The notes beneath the pieces were generated by a model. The model saw only the letters and a list, made by a program, of their open reading frames with translations, ran no database searches and was not told the DNA's origin. Below, one piece after another: positions 51,701-61,629 of a stretch of 64,000 nucleotides of DNA. Position 1 is the first letter of the stretch. Every line of letters starts with the position of its first letter. The position numbers were made by a program, and so were the translations under genes. Source of the stretch: Cristatella mucedo (Eukaryota; Bryozoa; Phylactolaemata; Cristatellidae); contig WPIO01000003.1 in assembly GCA_009760855.2 (NCBI GenBank), positions 3,790,001-3,854,000 of the forward strand, read 5' to 3'.

Positions 51701-54700
51701 TCGACACAAAAGAGCCCATAGTGGGTGGAAGTTGTCGATTCAAGTTGAAATTTTATTTTTTTCCCCAGTATGTATTTCTCTTGCCTTCGTCAACAGTTTG
51801 TTCAGCCTGCCAGAGCTCAGACGGTTGCTATCAAATGTCCAAACCCAGTCTTTAAGGAGCTCGCTAGGTGACTAACCATTAGTTGGCATGATGAGCTGGA
51901 TGGTTTAATCGATTTATGCATTTCTTCGTGCTCAACAAATTTGATCCATCGATGGCCTTGTTACCTTTGGATGCTGTGAGAAGACATCCACACCATGCAT
52001 GATGCTCGTGATGAGTATGTATATGCATTTGCATTGCTAAGCGAAGATGTCGGACATGAAGTGGCATTAAGACCAATGAGCTTATCACGAAGACGGTTAG
52101 TAACGCTTTGGGAAACTGTGAGTTGCAATGCTGAGATATTGTCGAAGACCTCGATGAATTGTTCGATGTCGGCTGACAGGACTTATAGGAGGGAGAATGA
52201 AGCCCTAGCACGAGGAGTTTGAGTAGCAGCCTGGAGCTCCAGTAGGAGGCAAGTCCCAGCTCCCAGTCTGGTGAAGAGCCGTACCATCCGGATACGGCCA
52301 TGGATCACATGATCTGACACACTGTTTGCTCCACGTGGGCATTTAACTGTAGGCATTGTAGTGACAGCGTTTTCATTCTTAGGGTCTTGCCGGCGGTAGC
52401 TTGCAGTCTTCGACGACCGTGCTGCCTGCCCACAGATAGCTGTCCCGGCGGCTTCCTCTACTCGAGCTTGAAACATGAACAGTTTGCTCGGTGGGTGCCC
52501 TGGTTAGCCACCCAAGCAAGCCTGACCGGCTTGCCGGACTGGTAAACTGAGCCACTGAGCCACACTGTGTCAGCTACTGCCCACGTGCTGTGGCTAGGGG
52601 ATATGGCTCGACGACGACTCGGTTGGTCTTACCTCAGGGGAGAGGCTTGTCGAGTTGTCTTGCCAGGCCTTCCTAGGCGGACGGTCCATGGTTATTGCTA
52701 CTCATAGCGGAGTTTGTGTCCCATCCTCCCACCCTGGGGCCCTCTTGCTCCAGTTGCTGCAAGAACGGTTGGGTGAGTTGAGTTGTAGGAGCCACCTTGC
52801 CATTACTGCACTTTCATTTTGGTTAGGTGCTAGGCATTACAATCTTGATCTTTGGCTCTGTATGTCGTCTTGGTTTCCGCCATGACAACATTAATTCGTT
52901 AACCGCCGATCGCTGTATGGGTAGAGACCCGATGCCGAGAACCTAATTTTGACATCGCATCTTTTTTTTCAAATTTGCTACTAGGAACTAGGACTAACAC
53001 AGACGCCAAGGAAACATGTGAAGCATAGACAGCACGATAATGCAAAGCAATGGCAAGCAAGTGCTGAGTAAGAGATGTCTGGCAGGAAAAAAGCAGAGAA
53101 CTAGCAAGTGACCTCTTGCTTGGGACGTCTTGTGCTCAAGTGTTTACCTTTTGTCGGCTCGCTCCCGTCTTTCGCCAGGTAGTGATCTACGATTCACTTG
53201 CTCGCTGCTTAACCGTTTGAAAGTAGAAAGCCACCGAAGGCTGTTTGTCGTGGGACAGAATTTTCAAATGATAAATATATGAACTAGTGAATTATCTGGA
53301 TTGGCGATTTATACGTATGTAGCTAGTTTTTGGTTTAGTTCGCTTTCTCACAGAAACGTCAGACGTCATGCAGGGTTCTTGGCTGCCCTTGCAGAAGTAT
53401 CCGATGGCTTAGCGGATCGCTTTGTTTATTATGCAGGTTTTGATCGCCCTAGCAGAAGATGTCGAAAGTCGACCTTTTGTGCGCAACGTCATTGGCATGG
53501 AGGAGCAGCTGGCCACTCTGGCTTCCGAGTAAGCGGCCGTTTCGTCGGCTTTTGGTGAACTTTGCTTCCACTGGCTGGCACCTTCTCGGTACGAGGAATG
53601 CATTACCAGTATTCTCACGCTGTCTCCCATCGCGTGCGTGATACGTTCTGCGGCTCCTCGCTGCAGGTCGAATGCGCTCGACTACGTTCGAGACCTGGCC
53701 ACACGATTGCGTACCCTCCTCTACAGCCAGCAGTCGCCCGCCGTCAGAAGTGCGCAGCAGCCACTCAGAGACTCGACGAGGCTGGCTATGAAAGCGGAAG
53801 TGGACCCGGCTCCCGCCATGCCGTGCGTGACTCGTGCAGCGATTGTCTCTGCGCGCGTCTCTCCCGTGCCTCGTTCGACTGCAAGCCGCCGCTGCTTTTG
53901 CTGCTACTGACTGAAGTAGTGGCGGAGCAACATAGCGTTCTCTGCTTGTCGTCGGATCGACCTGCCGTGCGTGCGTGGACTGACGTTGCTAGCGTTTTGA
54001 AGGATGTCTTATGCAATGGCTGCAAAGAAGAACCCCAAAGGAATGAGCTTCTTGAATGTGGCAAGAGCAAAAACCGTCATACTGCAAGTTAAAGGACTCT
54101 GCGATAAGGTAGCATCCCTCATACAATCGTCCGAATGCTTGTCGCAAACGTGCTGTGACCGGCACCCATGGTACTGGTTTGTTTTGCTGTAGTATTTTGC
54201 CAGCTCTTACGTTTACCGTGGGACACCAACCGAACGAAAGCTGCAGCTTGCTAAACATATTTGTTTCTAATGGTTTGGTCATGTTTCTGTGAATCTATTT
54301 ATCGCAGAGCGCTTTGCTCCGAGCTCGTTAGTGGCCGGTTACGATGGGAGGTGTCGTTAAAGCTTGACCACCTTCTCGATGACGTTTTGTGGTGAGTTCA
54401 TGGAGGCAGATAACCCGGTAACAAAGCAACCGTGCCAGCTTGTTCCTCCAGTTCTGTAAGCACATAAAACCCCAAGGAGGACTAAATGGTTGTTGAGCTG
54501 AAAGTGTTCTATAGCAAAGTCAAAGCCCAAGTGGCTTTAGGTTTGCTATTGGTAGTCAACAGCTACTATCTTCTGCAATAAAGAAAAGTGGAAAGCATTG
54601 CCGGGTTAGAAGAGTTGATGAATTGAGATACAAAGAAATTGTGCCGTGAAACATGGCTGTAAAGGAAAGGCCAGAGCAAGCAAGTAATGGGACTATTATT

Positions 54701-55795
54701 CAAGCCTGTACTCCCTCGGTGTATCATTTTAATATAGAGAATTAAGACTGCTTATCAAAATCTCTTCCCACACTTTTAATACGAATATTGTATGCTTTTG
54801 GGATCACTACATCTGGTAATTTTCATCTGTAGGGTGCTCAAATAACTTCACGATGAGGCTGTGGCTTCCATGTAATGTATATCTTGGTCCCCACTTTTCG
54901 ACTGCCAAAATAACCCTTTTTAGTCGTTTTTGGCATATTATGCCAACGTGAGCCGAGATTGTCGAAACCGTTTGCTTTGGGATACGAATCCACCTTGCTA
55001 TTATTTAGGTAAGCTCTAGCTATTTTCTATGCCTTTATTGCAACTCGCGGACGTGAGGATTTTTCGAGTCTTTGCTGCTCGCGCCCTGCTTGCAACGTCT
55101 GAGAAAATAAATGCTTGCTGCCGAACCCGCGACATGGATCGTGCAAGAATTGGTGAGGCATCCTATTTAAATAGGACCAGGCTAGGTAATTAGCTGGCAT
55201 AGTATCAGGATCGTGAGGGGTGTGCTGCAGATATAGCCCTAGACCTGACACATGTGGCATGGTTTTATATATGAAAGGAATGCTTGGCAGTTGATATTTG
55301 CAGCATGACATGGAAGTATGCAGAGGCCTGCTGCTCACCGTAAAAGGTGTTATCAGTATAACTTTTGACCTACAACGAGGACGATCGATAGTACGAACGA
55401 AGCCAGAAGTTACTCCTCAGGTTAGTTGGAAGTTTCACGGGAATGTATGCCTACACCGCCCCCCCCCGTTCAGAAGCTGTATCATTCGGCTGGACGCCTC
55501 AGCATGAAGCACCGTACTTTTACAGACGTTAGCCAATGCCGTGGCAGCTTCTAAATCGATGTCTGCCGACATGGTGGTGAAGGACGAAAATGGCGACGAA
55601 AAGTTCATACCGCTGGGCTGCAAGCCCGACTCGGACCCGGTCGGTTTGCCGCCCTACCTGTCCAGCGAGGAGGACAGCTCCCCCAAGGTGGATGAGAAAA
55701 CCATGGCTCGACGAGGAGGCAATTTGGACGACGGTCGAGCCGGCGGCTGGCTCGGAGCAGCAGCCAACTTCTTGTCGAGGTCCTTCTATTGGTGA
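45682..55795 (+). CDS. ARMC1: ARMC1, armadillo repeat-containing protein 1 (complete)
   Basis: Mitochondria-associated protein with an N-terminal armadillo-like helical region and a C-terminal ferredoxin-like (HMA-type) fold; the vertebrate protein works in mitochondrial distribution complexes. Exons: 45682-45766 (ATG 45683), 50170-50244, 53437-53528, 53667-53822, 54003-54108, 55304-55420, 55526-55795. All phases agree: 900 coding nt, 299 residues plus stop (human ARMC1 has 282). Seen: DPNTRKAVARDATIVGGLVL (human [20 protein letters not shown]); VLIALAEDVESRPFVRNVIG; RAKTVILQVKGLCDK (human RAKTVVLHIDGLDD); LTVKGVISITFDLQRGRSIV (human [20 protein letters not shown]); TLANAVAASKSMSADMVVKD; and the signature end GWLGAAANFLSRSFYW (human SWLSTAANFLSRSFYW). 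Standard ATG start one base after an acceptor, so the 5' UTR is spliced on from upstream. Tail to tail with ARFGAP1. Confidence 0.95.
46397..46520 (-). mobile_element. SINE-B copy
   Basis: Plus-strand order AACGGCCTCATCTATGTAGC, CTATCACCACTGCC, AATAAGGAATTGCC, GACTCGATTCCACGACC (B box) gives minus orientation; the A-box end is degraded. Confidence 0.65.
47585..47750 (+). mobile_element. SINE-B copy
   Basis: CGTGGGTTCGAATCCTGCAG is a perfect B box. Then GGCGATCCTTAGTCGCCGCT, the GGTGATAGCCGTAAAGGCTC core and AGAGGCTGTTAAATCAG tail. Best + strand example of the family. Confidence 0.8.
47888..48140 (+). mobile_element. LINE-b 3' fragment
   Basis: LINE-b module (GAGACGAAGTCTGTTGGCTA; CCGAAAGCCGCTTAG) with a degenerate ACATACATGATTTGACAT tail. 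Confidence 0.8.
48172..48360 (-). mobile_element. LINE-a 3' tail copy
   Basis: (AAT)n-like run, GTGCCCTCAGGGAACTCAAT, TGCTGCAAAGGAAGCATG and the AGCATGC/GGTTAG segment, minus orientation. Confidence 0.8.
49495..49592 (+). mobile_element. LINE-a 3' tail, near-consensus
   Basis: TGTAAAGCGCCTAGAAAGAG, ATTGAGTTCTCTGAGGGCGC and TTTATCAAGTGC with (ATT)n. GCGCC and GGCGC flank the loop, so the tail can fold into a hairpin. Confidence 0.88.
50170..50244 (+). CDS. ARMC1: ARMC1 exon 2
   Basis: Acceptor catttctgcag, donor TTGGAG/gtatca, phase 0 to 0. Encodes DATIVGGLVLVLSGDDTKTV IGALE, matching the first armadillo-like helices of human ARMC1. Confidence 0.92.
50930..51085 (+). mobile_element. SINE-B-like copy
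   Basis: CAGGTCGTGAGTCCAGCTGT (B-box remnant), GATTGCCATGAGGGCTCTCT core and ATGTAAATGAGGCTGTTGAA tail. Decayed relative to the 47585 copy. Confidence 0.6.
51090..51590 (-). mobile_element. LINE-a 3' fragment
   Basis: Minus strand gives a decayed ORF2 end (FKGMSQILRRTYLKYLLLWH; YAPEAWMELTT), then the AGCATGC segment and TACAGCTTGTG before a short tail. Frameshifted. Confidence 0.72.
51600..53430. other. ARMC1 intron 2, right part; nothing recognised
   Basis: No exon expected between ARMC1 exons 2 and 3, since the phases join directly. Frames at 51879-52301 and 52183-52476 have no motifs. Confidence 0.4.
53437..53528 (+). CDS. ARMC1: ARMC1 exon 3
   Basis: Acceptor tattatgcag, donor TCCGA/gtaagc, phase 0 to 2. 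Encodes VLIALAEDVESRPFVRNVIG MEEQLATLAS, matching [28 protein letters not shown]. Confidence 0.92.
53667..53822 (+). CDS. ARMC1: ARMC1 exon 4
   Basis: Acceptor ctcgctgcag, phase 2 in. Encodes SNALDYVRDLATRLRTLLYS, aligned with PGETKLLASEIYDILQSS, then a variable linker. Donor GCC/gtgcgt at 53823 is chosen because it leaves phase 2, as needed by exon 5; gt at 53750 and 53800 break phase. Confidence 0.8.
54003..54108 (+). CDS. ARMC1: ARMC1 exon 5
   Basis: Acceptor cgttttgaag, donor GATAAG/gtagca, phase 2 to 0. Encodes MSYAMAAKKNPKGMSFLNVA RAKTVILQVKGLCDK, the first strand of the HMA-like domain. The preceding tract is T-rich only over a few bases. Confidence 0.88.
55304..55420 (+). CDS. ARMC1: ARMC1 exon 6
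   Basis: Acceptor gatatttgcag, donor CCTCAG/gttagt, phase 0 to 0. Encodes LLLTVKGVISITFDLQRGRS IVRTKPEVTPQ, aligned with [28 protein letters not shown]. Confidence 0.94.
55526..55795 (+). CDS. ARMC1: ARMC1 terminal exon
   Basis: Acceptor acttttacag, stop TGA 55793-55795. Encodes TLANAVAASKSMSADMVVKD, an acidic linker, and the conserved end GWLGAAANFLSRSFYW, probably an amphipathic membrane-contact helix. Confidence 0.96.
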   Translation, partial: TLANAVAASKSMSADMVVKDENGDEKFIPLGCKPDSDPVGLPPYLSSEEDSSPKVDEKTMARRGGNLDDGRAGGWLGAAANFLSRSFYW

Positions 55796-56165
55796 TTCGT
55801 TTAGAATCCCACACTGACGAGTTTCAGAGCGCTTGCTAGCACGCACTGCGGACTCCGTTTTATAAATGGAAGCGGCTAGTAGCGACGCCATGGATGGGAG
55901 CGCCTGGCACCGTCGCAGGACGGTTTGTGCAGTAGCTGCTGTCTCGGCCTGCACTCTTGCCCTCCAGATCGTGTGGGTGCAGCCGCTGCCGACTTTGCTG
56001 CAGGCTTGTGTGAACGTGTGAAGAAGCACGAGCATCGTTTTGGCAATGCAGCTTATTTATGTATTGCAATAATGGCTACAAGCATAAAGCATGTACTGTG
56101 CAGTAACGTGGGCATGTACTGGGCAGTAACATAGCCAGAGTACAATAATAAAGCACAATACCTAC
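55796..56165 (+). other. ARMC1: ARMC1 3' UTR with poly(A) signal
   Basis: AATAAA at 56147-56152, about 350 bp after the stop. It is the best-placed plus-strand poly(A) signal before the convergent ARFGAP1 gene. Confidence 0.6.
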
Positions 56166-56360
56166 AATACAGTCGCATTTGCATGCTTATAGCAGTCTAT
56201 GAGCATGCGCACGAGTCGATACTGAATAATACATACCGCATTAGATATGCACGCTTAGCAATACTCATATCCTGACAAGCACCACGCACAGTTCGTCTTT
56301 GTGCCGCTGCTTTCCCTCGAAAACCAGCGGGCACCTTCGAACGACTGCCAAGGTTTCCGC

Positions 56361-56620
56361 AAGTAACCGATGGATGCGCAATCGAATCGTTCCTAGAAAT
56401 CGACTAATCAACCTGCTTGTAAAGTTCCTGTCACGGGTCGTCGGCAGGGTAGGTAACCGATGGATGCGAAATCGCTACTGGAAAACGACTCATCAACCTG
56501 CTTGCTAAGTTCCTGCCACAGGTCGCCGGCAGGGTAGGTAGTCGATGGACGCGAAATCGCTACTGGAAAATGACCCATCAACCTACTTGTTAAGTTCCTG
56601 CCACAGGTCGTCAGCAGGGT
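56361..56620. repeat. 85-90-bp tandem repeat across the ARFGAP1 stop codon, 3 copies
   Basis: Units begin near 56361, 56451 and 56536. Shared pieces include CCGATGGATGCG, AATCGCTACTGGAAAA, ATCAACCTGCTTG and AAGTTCCTGCCACAGGTCG. The third unit overlaps the coding end of ARFGAP1 (the ADDLWQELNK codons and stop), so the terminal codons were duplicated into the 3' UTR twice. Confidence 0.92.
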
Positions 56621-56979
56621 CCCGCCACGAGCTTTTGGCAGCCGGCGCACTGACAGCCGCCGAGTCCTTGAGGCTACCAGAGGAGGCGGCCTTACTCTTG
56701 AGTCCAGCAGAGTCGTTCTGTTTCGGCTTCGTTGCTGAAGCTCCGCTTTGACCTTCTCCCCAATCGCTCTCCCACGCTCCACTGCCGCCATTGCTGGGCA
56801 CGCTATCCCATCCACCAAATACTTGCTCGCCGGCATCCTGCTTACGGGTTCTGAGTACAGCCTGCTTGCCAGGGTCGTCATCGCCACCACCGTATGCCTC
56901 TGCCGACAGGTGCTGCTCCTCGTGCAGGCCACCGGCATCCCAGTCGGACCACTCACTGTCGGCAGTTTCCTTACTTTTC
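56583..56979 (-). CDS. ARFGAP1: ARFGAP1 terminal exon
   Basis: Acceptor tcattttaag, phase 2 in; TAG stop at 56583-56585. Tryptophan/aspartate-rich tail ending SSWRDPADDLWQELNK. Confidence 0.9.
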
Positions 56980-59900
56980 CTTAAAATGAAAGGCTTACGA
57001 TGCAAGACGGACGTGATTAGTGGCGGGCTTTCAAGAAGTGCCGGAGACACTTGCACTCTCACCTTGCATTTCTCTCATTTCCCACAAGGCTGGAGCCTTC
57101 GGTGTGTTCACCTGCAGTCACTGCCCTCTGGCCATGATCGGTAAACATGGATGAGAAATCCGACCAGCCTTTGTTGCTCAATGCTGTCACCTAGAGATCA
57201 AGAAACACATCAATACACGGTGCAACAGCACTACTGCTAACTAGTACTATTACTGAAAATTGCTGCTGCGCCTACTACTGCCACTAAGACCACTGTGCCA
57301 CACTTCACGCTACACTTGTACTACGTGCACGTTTTTTTAAAGCTGGGCATCTAACTGGCACCCACCAACTGGCGATGAAATAATGCATATTGCTGATTAA
57401 CTTGTGATTCTCCAAATTATAACAATAGCTTTTTAGCCTGCTTCCAACGACTATAACCCACTTCAAGCTTAAGGGCAGTGAAACTTAGTTCTTACAGTTT
57501 CGGCATGGTGGCATATACAGGTAAAATTCTTATTTTGCATATTCACAATGAGATACAGTTTTTAAGAAGCCTGTCGCATACAATCTTTATTAGGTTTGAA
57601 TGTTCAGAGAATCCTGCCACAGCCTGCTTTGGCTTGTGTACAGAGCCTCACGAGCGTCTTTACTAGACGTCAAACTTTGGGTGGTTTAAAGATCTTTTGT
57701 TCAATTATGTAAGCAGATATGCATCAATGGTGGAAGTTAGGCCTCATCGAAACGTGTAACACTTTCCCGGTGAGAATAAAATAAATACCAGTTGATTTAA
57801 CAGCCTCTTCAGTATAGCGGTAGAAGAACCTTTACGGCTATCACCACCACTTTCGGTGGCAATAAAAGATCGCTAACTGCAGGATTCTAACCCACGATTT
57901 CGGGACCGAGGTGGTAAAAAGCAACCGCCTTACCTTATGTGCCATCACGGCGCAACCAAACATTTCTCTACTATACGTTTGAAAAAATTGCTGGCAATGC
58001 AAAGTGTCTAGACAAAGATTCAGTTCTCTGAGGGCGCTATAACAAATATATCATTATTATTATTCCTATTCGGGTGATGGTATTCCATTGGATTAAATAA
58101 GCATAACCCACTTCACGAGTTTAAACACCGTAGGTGTGAGGTTTTGAGATTTTTTTTCACACGACGTGCACATTGCTAAACAGTTCATTACAAAGTGGCT
58201 CATATCTATGCATCAGATTACGTGTGCAGATGCCTATCATACATTATTAATCTCTAGGAAATGCATATCAAAGCATCGACCAAACGTATGTGTAGACACC
58301 GGAGAGTGCATAACCCTCCCTAACAAGGCTGTTGAAACAAAGCCTATTGGTAATTAAGAATGCTAGAGGTGCAGTAAACTTGTTCTGGAAGCACGGAAAG
58401 CACATTAAAGCCTAGTGTTGGCATAAGCACACTACATTTGGTGAATGCATGTAAGTTTTCAGAACTGCATGGCACACACCACCCATTTTAAAATTGTCGC
58501 AAGTAGTAAAGTATCATGGATGCAGGTGTCTGCAAATCACATGTATTAGCTGCTCTGTCGGGAAGGGTTATGCGATGTCTCTGATCTGGGGAATACATAG
58601 TTGAACAGCATTCTGTTAAGTTAAAGTAAAGCCGATCTCCGATGTGCTTACTTTACTGGCCCAGGAGGTAACACTGGTTGACACGGAATCGACAATCTTC
58701 CCTTCTTTGACCTACAAAGAGTGATCAAGTGCAACACAGTGCCAGTGAGAAACGTTGTTAATACGAAAGGCACCATTCCGTAAGTAAAACAGGAACAACA
58801 AACCTAACCCATTGCATTAGTTACACTTTTTACTCAGAGCAGGCAATGCACAAGGCAACCGAGCTGCTTCAGGTTACCTTCTCAGTGACTGTTCCTGTAA
58901 GTTCTTTCGTTTTAACAGTTGCTGTCGTCGCTAGTTTTGATGCCTGAAAATGAAAGTCTGGCACAATAGCCTTTTTGGTGAGACAAGAAAGAATGCAATG
59001 CGAACATTTAAAAGCTACATAGCTGGCCGATTCATCTGTGGCCAAGTGCTGGCTGTAATACCACATTGACCATAAAGGGCGTAAGAACAACCGACTTAAA
59101 GAACACCCAGGATGAGCCATAATTACATCTTAGTGACATCTTATACACAGCAAAACCAAGTCGTGCTGCAATCACGGTTCATGGCTCAACACATGCACTC
59201 AGCAACCGATGAGTTGGTCATCGAGATAGCCATACAAGAATCGAGCGTGCATTACGTGGCTTCCCATAAACCATACACTAACTCGGATATAGACACTTTC
59301 CAAGCTAAATATGTACAGCTACATTCATTAGTCGATACAAGACTTTTTAATATAAGTACATATTTTTCATATTATATATTAGTTATTATTCAAGACCTCA
59401 AGCTGTACTGCAATGCACTGCTTTTTATGATCAAAAGTCATGGTGTAATTGTAATCTAGAAATAAGTTTCCGGTCACTAACGCAGAAGGTAGGGTTTACA
59501 CAAAACATCGATACACTTTCTACTCACGCCTGGGTGAGACAGCCAGGACGGTACAAGGTTGTGCCTGGCAGCCCAATTGACCCCCGAACCGAAATTGGGC
59601 CATGCTCTACACCCGATCTTAGGACAATAAAAGAACAAGTGACTCCCATCACTACAATAATAATAATAATAATATTTAATAATACTATTGCATTTTATAT
59701 AACACCCTCAGAGAACTCAATCTCTTTCTAGGCACTTTACATCCATCCAACTTACGCGAAAGAATGATGCACAGCTGTCGAATCGGGTGGTGGCAATACG
59801 ATATCCAAACTTCACTACAATCGTTCACTATTCAAACAGGTGCACAACATAATCAGCCACCGAGAGACAAGAGGTTGTACATCACAATAGCAAAGTTCAC

Positions 59901-61624
59901 TCATCAGCCTCACCTTGTCTGACACGTCACTAGCAATCTTTGATGCTGAAATGGTGAACGACGACCAACCCTATGAAATAAAAAGCGCCAGCTAGCTAAA
60001 AAACAATGTATGCAAACATTTAAATAAATAAAATACTGATTTAACAGCATCTTTTGTATAGCGACAGAAGAGTCTTTACGGCTATCACCACCAGTTGCAG
60101 GGGCGATACAGGATCATCCACCGCAGGACTCGAATCCACGACATCGGCACCGAAGTCGTGAAAAGCAATCGCCTTACCTAGTGTGCCATCACGGCTTCTA
60201 TGCACATTAAGCGGCGCCGATAGCAAATTCGACAAATACTAATTCATAGATAAAAATACAGGTAATGGACAGGATAAGAAGGGCACAGTACACAATATTT
60301 TTATTCATGGGCACCAGATAAAACTAGCAAAGTTTGAAGGAACCAAATTCATAATAAGTATAGATGTGAAGATACCAACATGACTGAACAGCTAAGAAGG
60401 ACAGGAGGGTGAAATATAGCCAAGCGTTACAATTGGGTCGATAGGATTAAGTTCTGCAGAACCACCACGGCACACATGTGAACTAGCAACTGGATTAGGT
60501 GTAGCTCCCATTAATTAATATGCTCAGTGGGGGCACCCATGTTGCTTCAGAAATTCTGGGTGAAGACAAATAATAGAGTGCATGATGAAACAAAGTAACA
60601 GACATCACATTCTTAGCAGGGCTCTGAAACACCAACAGAACAAAGGACTGTAGCAAAAATTGCCTAGGCACACGTGGTGCATCCCATCCACTAACAAGTA
60701 TAGAAGGAAGTGCGGAGCTTAAAATAGGCTAAAAACCTAGTGTACCAACAGCTGCATACAAAGGTTTGAAAATGCAGAGCACCAAGGTGTGTAAGGGGAC
60801 TTGAAATCGTGAAGACCGGCAGGAAGATAGGCCAAACCAGGACGTCAACCTAATGCAGACAGGATCTTTCGGTTATCAGCGACTTGCAACATTTGCTGCT
60901 GAACCGGTACTCAAGAGATATCAGGTTCATGGCATTGTCTGAGTCACTGACTTGAGTCTAATACAAGCTCTCCTACCCCAGTCACTCACGAGGAGTATTT
61001 TCAAAGAGATGCCTAGCAGTGGCAGGAAACAGCAAGAGTAGATGACATGAAGACAGGATGAACCTCTGAGTAAGTAACTACACAAGCGATACGAATTATG
61101 CTGTTATGCAAAATCCGGCAAAAAATCGCAAATAAATAGCTCGGTGCCCAGTTGTAATAGTCACCCATAAAGACGTTCTCCGTGCCTTTACACACGATGA
61201 TGCATAAAAAAGGCTTTTGAACCACAAAGCGGAGTGTATAACGGCAGGTCACAGGAATTTGAAGGTAAATATCGACTAATAGCATTTTGTCTCGTACCAA
61301 TTCTAAAATCAATGTTGATTGTGTAGGCTCTAATAGCTTTACAGCCTTACAAGAATAAGCCGGTTGGGTCGGCAAAGGTGCATAAAACGATGAAGACTAA
61401 GAAAAGGCTGGAAATATGGATGGAGAACCACAAACCTTTTAATCCACTATAGTTACGAATCCTCAGAACACTTAAGAAAGCTCGGAAACATTCAGTGCTT
61501 TCAGAACACACTGCAAGATCTTACCGATTGTAGGCTGGTGAAAAAGTCATCGTCTTTCTTAGAAGAAGGTGCAGGAGTGCTTCCAAAACCGGCATACCTC
61601 CCACCTTGACTAGGGGGCAAGTTT
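56583..61624 (-). CDS. ARFGAP1: ARFGAP1, ADP-ribosylation factor GTPase-activating protein 1 (3' part)
   Basis: Stimulates GTP hydrolysis on Arf1 at the Golgi and regulates COPI coats. Exons in transcript order: 61624-61525, 59970-59914, 58943-58878, 58711-58652, 57190-57063, 56979-56583; phases agree, about 267 residues. Seen: RYAGFGSTPAPSSKKDDDFF (human RYVGFGNTPPPQKKEDDFL); ALPS1-like LQSGWSSFTISASKIAS (human LYSGWSSFTTGASRFAS); VKEGKIVDSVSTSVTSWASK (human VKEGKIFDDVSSGVSQLASK); ALPS2-like SNKGWSDFSSMF (human GSKGWRDVTTFF); and a Trp-rich acidic tail (EWSDWD, FGGWDS, WESDWGE, DDLWQELNK) like the coat-binding tail of ARFGAP1. The zinc-finger ArfGAP domain is not found between 61625 and 64000; it is probably past the right edge. 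Convergent with ARMC1. Confidence 0.93.
57063..57190 (-). CDS. ARFGAP1: ARFGAP1 exon with ALPS2-like motif
   Basis: Acceptor gatctctag, donor GCAAG/gtgaga, phase 0 to 2. Encodes VTALSNKGWSDFSSMFTDHG then a Thr/Gly/Glu-rich linker. Confidence 0.92.
57790..57958 (-). mobile_element. SINE-B copy in ARFGAP1 intron
   Basis: Plus-strand text TTGATTTAACAGCCTCTTCA, TACGGCTATCACCACCACTT, AGGATTCTAACCCACGATTT (B box), and TTATGTGCCATCACGG (A-box end). Confidence 0.82.
57988..58068 (+). mobile_element. LINE-a 3' tail
   Basis: AAAGTGTCTAGACAAAGATT CAGTTCTCTGAGGGCGC then ATAACAAATATATC and (ATT)n. Confidence 0.8.
58652..58711 (-). CDS. ARFGAP1: ARFGAP1 exon VKEGKI
   Basis: Acceptor tctttgtag, donor AGTAAA/gtaagc, phase 0 to 0. 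Encodes VKEGKIVDSVSTSVTSWASK. Confidence 0.95.
58878..58943 (-). CDS. ARFGAP1: ARFGAP1 exon ASKLATT
   Basis: Acceptor cattttcag, donor GAGAAG/gtaacc, phase 0 to 0. Encodes ASKLATTATVKTKELTGTVT EK, extending the Ser/Thr-rich amphipathic region. Confidence 0.9.
59650..59755 (-). mobile_element. LINE-a 3' tail
   Basis: (AAT)n run, ATATAACACCCTCAGAGAAC, TCAATCTCTTTCTAGGCACT: the terminal module in minus orientation. Confidence 0.82.
59914..59970 (-). CDS. ARFGAP1: ARFGAP1 exon with ALPS1-like motif
   Basis: Acceptor atttcatag, donor GACAAG/gtgagg, phase 0 to 0. Encodes GWSSFTISASKIASDVSDK; the bulky/Ser-Thr pattern fits a lipid-packing sensor helix. Confidence 0.94.
60037..60202 (-). mobile_element. 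SINE-B copy in ARFGAP1 intron
   Basis: GATTTAACAGCATCTTTTGT, GGACTCGAATCCACGAC (B box) and TAGTGTGCCATCACGGC (A-box end); a well-preserved copy. Confidence 0.85.
61525..61624 (-). CDS. ARFGAP1: ARFGAP1 exon RYAGFG (first exon in window)
   Basis: Acceptor tgcattttag (or ccccctag 15 bp further in, which keeps frame), donor CAATCG/gtaaga, phase 2 to 0. Encodes QGGRYAGFGSTPAPSSKKDD DFFTSLQS. Confidence 0.93.
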
Positions 61625-61629
61625 CTAAA

